From assembly GCA_032622095.1 (NCBI GenBank), contig CP136068.1:55762025-55826024 (forward strand): 64,000 nucleotides of DNA. The letters run 5' to 3'. The position numbers and the translations under genes were made by a program. The notes beneath the pieces are model-generated. The model had not been told where the DNA came from. It saw nothing but the letters and a program-made list of their open reading frames with translations, and searched no databases. This DNA comes from Siphonodentalium dalli. Taxonomy: Eukaryota > Mollusca > Scaphopoda > Gadilida > Siphonodentaliidae. Below, one piece after another: positions 57,460 to 64,000 of this stretch (within the stretch, counting starts at the first letter, position 1; each line of letters opens with the position of its first letter).

Positions 57460-58494
57460 ATACTAAGCTTTAAAATAAATTGACTGCAGAGCTGTGGAAA
57501 TATGATATTTAACAAAAACGATAAATGATGCCATATATTGGGAGGCCGTCAAAAACTGCAGTGTGGTCTTCTAGGTCAGAGTCTGTCTGACTGAACTGCC
57601 ATGTTATCTACAACATTCACATCTGTAAGTGTTTGACTCATGTTTCTAGGGACAAAATCCACTGCAGTCAAGAATGTACTGCTAGAGACCAGTCCTGCTG
57701 TTCATTACTAGATTCACTGAATCTCAATGTAGGAGGTTTGGTCCTGGGTTTCTCTGTATGTTTGTGTTTTGCGTTCCACAAAGGGGTGGGTGTCAAAACA
57801 TGGCTGGAAAATAAATAATGAAATGGAAATAAAATTGGGGTCGGGGTCGTGGTGGGTCCAAAAAGTGGTCATTGGCAAAAAAGTAGCATACATGTCTGGA
57901 AATTTTTCCAGAACCCCCCCCCCCTGTATAATACAGGAATCTACATACCAGTACCAAACATGAATTCATAGAATAGACAGGGTGAGTGCAGGGGTGTTGA
58001 ATCTCCTATTTATGCCCCTAGGTGAACCAAATGTAAATCCCAATCTATGAGATCCATTGATATATTAATCTCAAATGGTATATTACAGAAGTTGAAGTGA
58101 GTTCATTTTCATTAAAATAAGTTGCAAATTTAAGAGAAGGTTTATCAACATGGCACCTCTGATATTTGTTCCTTGAAATCATCAGCATAATACAGACACA
58201 TCATTATCAGATGAAAAGAAGTCAATAGACTATATAAACACAATATAACACTTGCTTGTACAACTGCATAGAACACAGCACATGGTAATTACATTTCAAT
58301 TTAAATTGAAATGTACTACACAAATAAACATCTGTGATTTGTTTATCAAAGGCTGTCGGATAAGATAAGATCTCATTTCATACACAGGAGACAGAGAGAA
58401 TGGCACGCAGACAAGCTTTATATTGTTAGTGAAAGAGATGACTTCTCAAATAATATTGTGGCATCGGAATGTGAAAGAACAGCATTTGTAACAG
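57460..58494. other. No gene recognised
   Basis: Unassigned. Two plus-strand frames of about 60 codons (57633-57818, 57769-57963) overlap and have no recognisable domain; a C run lies at 57907. Confidence 0.4.
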
Positions 58495-59150
58495 GGGTAC
58501 ACATACTTACTTCGAACCCTCAATTGGCAAGGGTAACAATCTGTCTGTTCATGATTTTTCTCCCAGACATCTATACCGATTTCAACTAAATTTTGTGGGA
58601 TGAGTCGATGTACCGTGGCGGATGTTATAATGTGGTTAGTTTTTCAAAATTAAATTAAAAACATTTTATGAAAACAAAAATTAAAAAAGATTTGTTTTAA
58701 TGTTTTTTCCCCGTTAAATTGAGCAAGGGGTTAAATCTGGGAAAAAACAGTTCTGTTTTGGAGTTATGTCCCCTGGCTCGCCCACAATTGACACAGTGAC
58801 CTCATTTGAAAGGTCATCTGAACCCTAGTCACACAAGGACCCTTCATACCAAATATGAACCCATTCGACCCGATGGTGCATGAGAAGAAGTCGTTTTAAG
58901 AATTACTATGGAGGGAAAGTTATGGCCGTGGCTTCACAGCTATTTGACCCAGTGATCTCATTTGAACAAATCTGAATTTGAGTCACCTACGGAACATCCA
59001 CTCCAAATATGAACCCATTCGGTCATATGGATCTAGAGAAGATGTTCAAAGAATTGTTGACAGATGGATGGACGGACAGACAGACAGATGAACAGGCGAC
59101 GGACGAGGAGTGGTGACTATAGCTTCGTCTCAGGTGAGCTAAAAATTACA
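58495..59150. mobile_element. Molluscan-type dispersed repeat, copy 1
   Basis: Two degenerate units of about 150 bp carry AGTTATG(T/G)CC...GACCTCATTTGAA, ATATGAACCCATTCGRYC and GAGAAGAAGTCGTTTTAAGAATTACTATGG. A purine-rich (GGACRGAC)n tract and the terminus GACTATAGCTTCGTCTCAGGTGAGCTAAAA follow. The end TTTTAGCTCACCTGAG (other strand) is, from memory, characteristic of repeats in mollusc genomes. Related copies lie at 59905-60415, 61900-62420 and 63395-63725. Confidence 0.7.
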
Positions 59151-59290
59151 TCTCAATGAACAAATCTGTAACCCCCCCCCCCCCCCACAACCAACCCTGT
59201 GTGGACATCCCTGTGATAATAGGACATGTGTGATTTACTCGGATGCCTGACTGCATTAGCCTAACAATTTCCATGACCTTGAAAGGCAGT

Positions 59291-59347
59291 GCATTCTCTT
59301 ATATATGGGAGGCTCCCTACGGGAGACTCGCATATATAAGAGAATTC
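59291..59347. repeat. Palindrome E, 57 bp
   Basis: ATTCTCTTATATATGGGAGG and its partner GACTCGCATATATAAGAGAAT pair with two mismatches around CTCCC-TAC-GGGAG. It lacks the TC/TC mismatch of palindromes A-D and F. Confidence 0.85.
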
Positions 59348-59904
59348 ATTGGCACAGGGTCCTTATTGCTGCACCAGCACAGCTCTTGTCATGAAATGGT
59401 TAATACTAATACTAAAATAAACTTTAAACTGCCAAACAGGTAATTTGTATCTGAGATTGCATTAAATATATGGGATTCAATTGCATTAATGCAACTCACT
59501 ATCAGCTCTATAGCTGTCTGGGAGAGATGTGGAAACTGAGATAATTAGTTTATAATGAATGAACAAACAGCCACACAGAGCAGAGCAAGGCCAGTGTATT
59601 GTATATAATATAATTATTGTCTACAGCTGTAGTCAAAAGTAGGATTTTAATGGGGTGAAATAGGCAGGGATCGGGTATGGTACAGTATGGCGTGGCAGCG
59701 ACAGGTGGTGGGGTGGGTGGGTTCATAGGGGGTTGTGGTGTGTATAAAAAAATAAAAGGTTAAAATGCAAAAATATTATTTTTATTTATTTATTATTTTT
59801 TTCTTTTCCATTTTAATTTTCGTTTTGAATATGTTTCTTTCTTTTTTTTACTTGAGCAAGAATTTCAATTAAATTTTTTATTAATTTTTTTTTTTAGAGT
59901 CATT

Positions 59905-60415
59905 TTTGTGTGGCATGTAGAAGCTCTGCCCCTATTTGACCCAGTTACCCCCATTTGGACAAATTTGAACTCCAGTCTCCCAAGGACCCTCCGTACCAAA
60001 TATAAGCTAAAATGGTTAATGAGAAGAAGTCTTTCTAAGAATTACTATGGATGAATACAGTTATGACCCTGATTTCGCAACTAATCGACCTGGTGACCTC
60101 ATTTGAACAAATCTGAATGTGAGTCGCCTAGGGAACATCCACACCAGATATGAACCCATTCGGTCTCATAGTTCTGGAAAAGAAGTCGTTCTAAGAATTA
60201 CTATGGAGTAAAAGAGTTATGGCCCTGGTTTCGCAACTAATTGACCGGTAACCTCATTTGAACAAATGTGAATGTGATTCACCTAGGGAACATCCACACC
60301 AAATATGAACCCATTCGGTATTACGGTTCTGGAGGAGAAGATGATTCTTGACGAACGGACGGATGGACGACGGACGAGGGGTGGTGACTATAGCTCCACC
60401 GGAGCTAATAGAAGC
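59905..60415. mobile_element. Molluscan-type dispersed repeat, copy 2
   Basis: Three units (about 158 bp) with AGTTATGRCCCTG(A/G)TTTCGCAACTAAT, CTCATTTGAACAAATCTGAA and CATCCACACCAGATATGAACC, then (GGACGAC)n and GGTGACTATAGCTCCACCGGAGCTAAT. It has the same layout as copy 1. Confidence 0.75.
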
Positions 60416-61547
60416 GTATATAATAATTATATTTACGATTTCCGTAGTTGATTTGAACACATCGCTTAACTTCAGAGTATCGATGGATCACATACAAATG
60501 TTCGCAGATGTGTTTGTTGACTGCAATCATGGACACAGCCTGCATCGATTTTCTTGAGAAATCACCGTTTGTCTGCATTCCGCGGTGTATATCCACTATT
60601 TAGTCTGCCGAACAGATACGATCAAGTTTATTTTGTTGGAACAGAGACAAATTCGTTCACCAAACAACTTCAACAGAGACGATCATTGGAATATTTGCTA
60701 CGCTGACCGGGGGGGGGGCGTCGCGAAAAAATACATGATGCAAGGTAATTTGTTTCTGAGCCCGACCCTTTCGCAGATTTTTTCAATTCCATCGTGGGGG
60801 GGGGGGGGTCTGCAAATGTTTTCCGAACACTTGGCGGGGGTGGTGGGTGGTTCAGCAGTCCGGCTTATACAATATTTCTTGTCCCCCTAAATATTTTCCA
60901 TGAGTCATTTTCTTCCAAATGTGACAAAAAGTTTAAGAATGCTTCTATTGTGTATTAGGTATGAACTGAACTCTTGGTAAGGAGTTTGAGTTCACCATCA
61001 GTTAATAATGAGGGATGACACAAATGGTGATAAAAACGTTTTCATCAAGAATCTATCGATGCACTTGACATGGAAAGGCTCAAATTTAAATAGATCTTTT
61101 AAACTTAATTATCATATAATCAACCTGATATAAATGAAAACATAACACAACAATAGATTCTTCAAATAAATGTAAACTCTTCAAATAAAAATAGACTAAC
61201 AGAAATAAACATAAAGGTGTTAAAACAAACTTTGATCGATTTCAACGATATTTGATATATGAGTCTAGGATCACCTCTAGATGTGAGCTGTCAAATTTGA
61301 ACGATTTTCGATGAAAAACATGGCCACCGGCAGCCATCTTGGATTTGAATTTTTTATGGGTAAAAAAAGAAGGGCTAATATAACATCTATAAAGCCTGTC
61401 ACCACTATCATTGTGTAAGCTGTTCTATTTATGTTGTTGCAAATATCTGCGACATATCAAAATAATATAGTTACTTAATAGTGGAAAAGGTTAAGACATA
61501 AATCTCCTATCTTGGCCCTGTTTGATCCATTTCAAGTCCAAGCATAA
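60416..61547. other. No gene recognised
   Basis: It contains G runs at 60709-60718 and 60797-60807. At 61225-61275, TTTCAACGATATTTGATATATGAGTCT resembles part of the 161-bp satellite of 1-480. Confidence 0.4.
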
Positions 61548-61880
61548 ACAATACAGTCAATGACTGTGTGGTCGCTCACCAGACTGCAAAGACCGATAAG
61601 ACTGGGACTCTGGAGACCACAACAGTCATAATCACTTTAAAAGAAGTAGATCTAAACAGGCTATGTGGCTAGAGAGACTTCATGTAGATTGGTGAAAATC
61701 CACCTTGAAATTACCAACTGTACACTACTGATCACCCCTCCCCCTCGATCCTCCAGCTGAACAAGTCCCATCCCAACCGGGCTCCAGACTCCCAAGTCTT
61801 AGGTTGGAATTTCACAACCGACACCTCAAACTTTTTCAATTGATGGAAATTTCCAATCTCACAAGCGGCTTTTTCTAAAA
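61548..61880 (+). repeat. Interspersed repeat, copy 2
   Basis: Homologous to 52478-52790 over about 300 bp in the same orientation, with CAGTCAATGACTGTG, TCGCTCACCAGAC and AAGACTGGGACTCT at its start. Confidence 0.7.
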
Positions 61881-61899
61881 CCATATAGTAACATATAGT

Positions 61900-62420
61900 T
61901 ATGTCCCTGGTCCCACCCTATTTAACCTGGTGACCCCATCTGAATAAATTTGAATCCCAGACACCAAAGAACCCTTCATACATATCATAAATATCAGTAA
62001 AATAGACCTGGTGGTCCTTGTGAAGGAAGCATATTAAGAGGGAAACTGTCCTTCGCTTGGCCCCTATTTGACCAGGTGACCCCATTTTAAAAAATCTGAA
62101 TTGCAGTCAAGGAAGAACATTCCATGCTAAATAAGCCAACTAGTTCTTGCAAACATATTTTAAGAATTACTATGTAGTGAAATTGTTAAGTCTCTGGCTC
62201 TGCCCTTATTTGACTTTTTTGTCACATTTTCACAAATCTGTCACCCAAGGTAATTTCATACCAAATATAAGCAACATAGGCCATTTGATTCTTGCATAGA
62301 AGACATATCATGAATTAGTATGGAGAGAAAGAGTAATGTAGCTAGCCTTGCACCTACTTGACCTGGTGACCCTGATTGAACAAATCTGAATTACAATCAC
62401 CAAAGGAGCAAGCCTGCAAA
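61900..62420. mobile_element. Molluscan-type dispersed repeat, copy 3, diverged
   Basis: About three degenerate units of GTTATGTCCCTGGTCCCACC, CTGGTGACCCCATYTGAA, TTGAATCCCAGACACCAAAG and AAGAATTACTATG type. There is no GACTATAGCT terminus at its right. Confidence 0.65.
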
Positions 62421-62518
62421 TAGTGTGTCTGTTCCTACATTGTACGTGCCTGGCCTCAAGCAAAACAATGTATTATACAATCAAGCCTTGAAATATTGTG
62501 ATAGTGTGTCTGTCATTT

Positions 62519-62610
62519 GCAGAATGAGGTCCCCATATGGTGAATTTAGTGACGCTATCCCACACAGCGGGCTAGAATAACTAAATTCACATCTGGGGAC
62601 CTCATTCTGC
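62519..62610. repeat. Palindrome G, 92 bp
   Basis: GCAGAATGAGGTCCCCA and TGGGGACCTCATTCTGC pair at the edges, then TGAATTTAGT and ACTAAATTCA. The centre is CTATCCCACACAGCGGGCTAG. Palindrome H at 62812-62904 is the same family with its centre in the other orientation. Confidence 0.88.
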
Positions 62611-62811
62611 TAAGGCCCTCAACTGCTATGGCATACCTAGGATAAGATTTAAGTTCCCCAGTTGAAGTTGGTGATGTTCACCCATTGGGCACCTCAATTA
62701 TGAATTTTATCTTCTGCAAATTAGGGGATACAGAAACTTCCTAGAAGGGAAATGTAACTAAAAACAGTGTTAATTTGATACTATAGATACTTCCCAGAAG
62801 ATGAGGCCTAA

Positions 62812-62904
62812 GCAGAATGAGGTCTTCAGAGGGTGAATTTGGTGATGCTAGCCCGCTGTGCGGGATAGCATCACTAAATTCACCCTCTGGGGACCTCATT
62901 CTGC
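62812..62904. repeat. Palindrome H, 93 bp
   Basis: GCAGAATGAGGTC...GAGGGTGAATTTGGTGATGC and its near-exact reverse complement flank CTAGCCCGC-TGT-GCGGGATAG. Both G and H are flanked by GTCATTTGCAGAATG or its complement (CATTCTGCAAATGACAG), so the repeat extends a little past the palindrome. Confidence 0.9.
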
Positions 62905-62909
62905 AAATG

Positions 62910-63394
62910 ACAGGCACGCTATTTGCCCTGTTGAAAGATTTGAACAATACATGATAGATTGTTTTGTTGTAATTGGGAATTAATTACTTCTAGCAGATCT
63001 CCAGGGAATGTTTATAAAAATGTCAGATTTCACTTGACATGTGTAGGCATACCCCGCATACAGTTAGAGCCAAAGTAAATGCTTCTTATTAATGATTCTC
63101 TGTCAAGAATTTTAGTAAATTTTATTTTTGGGACCAGGATGGCAGAAGCAGTGAACTTGAGTGAAGCGCCAGGGGGCACAACCTTCAGAAATGTAATGGC
63201 ATTAGTTTTTCAATTTTCAAAAAATGTTAAACAATATATATATATAATTGACCATGGAGTTAAATACATTTTTTTTAATATTTTAATAAAAAAAAACAAT
63301 TCCACATTTTTTTTTAAATATTCTTTTATTTTTTAATATATCATTTCTTTTCTTTTCTTATCTTTTTTGGTTAAGAGCTTAATCTAAAAAAAAA
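62910..63394. other. No gene recognised
   Basis: AT-rich, with A and T runs. No repeat or exon identified. Confidence 0.4.
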
Positions 63395-63725
63395 TTTTAG
63401 TTATGTCCCTGGTCCCGCCCACATTTGACCCGCCCACATTTGACCCAGTGACGTCATTTGAACAAATCTGAACCCCAGTCACCCAAGGATCCTTCATACC
63501 AAATATGAAGCCATTTGGCCTGATGGTATTTGAGAAAATGTTACTATGGAGGGAAATAGTTATGGCCCTGACTTCGCAGCTATTTCACCCAGTGACCTCA
63601 TATGAACAAATCTGAATGTGAGTCACCTAGGGAACATCCACACCAAATATGAACCCGTTCGGTCTTATGGTTCCGAAGAAGATGTTTAAAGAATTGTTGA
63701 CGGACGGACGGACGGCTATACGCAC
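63395..63725. mobile_element. Molluscan-type dispersed repeat, copy 4
   Basis: GTTATGTCCCTGGTCCCGCC, then TTTGACCCAGTGACGTCATT, AACCCCAGTCACCCAAGGAT and CCAAATATGAA; then a second unit; then GTTGACGGACGGACGGACGG and GCTATACG. After it, 63775-63890 has a short tandem repeat of CCCCAAACCTCCCCCAAAC. Confidence 0.7.
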
Positions 63726-64000
63726 GACAGGGTACTTGTTAGGTGCGATATTTTGTTTGCATGACTTGTGGGGTGCAAACAAGTAACGTACGGAAAATCC
63801 AATTTTAAAGAGCGGCCCCAAACCTCCCCCAAACACACCCACCATAAGAGCGACCCCAAACCTCCCCCAAACCCACCCACCCTAAAGTGGAATTCGTATC
63901 TATGCTCTGTGAAACTTATGTTTATTCGAATGTCAGATAACATCAAATCTGACATAGCAATTGGTCAGGTTATTAATTGTGGGCATTGTTCTCAAATCAG

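Noticed and set aside
59291-59347. Palindrome E as a member of the TC/TC group
   Set aside because: Its mismatches are single bases and not TC opposite TC; the CTC on the right pairs with GAG on the left.
60348-60557. 69-codon plus frame in the 60.4-kb region
   Set aside because: Its start lies in the (GGACGAC)n tract of a dispersed repeat; no recognised protein.

Overview
The window is nuclear DNA of an invertebrate animal. Two spliced, animal-type genes are visible, separated by dense, mostly dead repeats. The best guess is a lophotrochozoan, probably a mollusc. The guess rests on the SNAP47-like and PLAC8-like proteins, on abundant repeats that end in GACTATAGCT...TCAGGTGAGCTAAAA (from memory, a type common in bivalve and gastropod genomes), and on molluscan-style LTR and non-LTR elements. 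Nothing bacterial, viral-genomic or organellar is seen.

Host genes. (1) 2445-3417, minus strand: a coding exon for the N-terminal 324 residues of a SNAP47-type SNARE protein, with a good acceptor and donor; the C-terminal exon lies outside the window. (2) 15463-27726, plus strand: a complete three-exon PLAC8/cornifelin-family gene of 115 residues, with phase-0 introns of 7.2 and 4.7 kb packed with repeats. (3) A possible orphan exon with a helicase Walker A motif at 7645-7748.

Layout. 1-5.2 kb: 161-bp satellite, hammerhead-like motif, SNAP47 exon, 46-bp tandem array, LINE remnant. 5.5-15.4 kb: mostly unassigned AT-rich DNA with a three-copy MITE-like family, a PHD-finger remnant, a 31-base G run and a complete hAT-type non-autonomous element. 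15.4-28.3 kb: the PLAC8-like gene; its introns hold LINE, hAT and SINE-like pieces, minisatellites, a 0.76-kb foldback and a 2-kb ancient palindrome. 31-49.6 kb: a decayed Ty3/gypsy-type LTR element on the minus strand (LTR 40035-40705, gag, protease, RT, RNase H, integrase), its pol split by a 1.5-kb satellite array. Its 5' half, together with a LINE fragment, a small ORF and part of a hAT element, is duplicated head-to-tail (37265-43089 and 43090-48911, about 1% different). 50-52.8 kb: a 5'-truncated LINE with a 14-bp target-site duplication and a degenerate minisatellite. 53.2-54.9 kb: a frameshifted tyrosine-recombinase (Crypton/DUF3504-like) gene with all catalytic residues present. 55-64 kb: several large palindromes and dispersed molluscan-type repeats.

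The most unusual signal is a set of five palindromes (20.6, 32.07, 55.68, 56.0 and 57.39 kb). Their arm sequences are largely unrelated. Even so, their pairing is broken at mirror-symmetric positions by the same tandem mismatch, TC opposite TC (usually inside CTCG), mostly 25-31 nt apart. All five have the same strand polarity, and four share a right-edge motif. They look like elements conserved in structure rather than in sequence.
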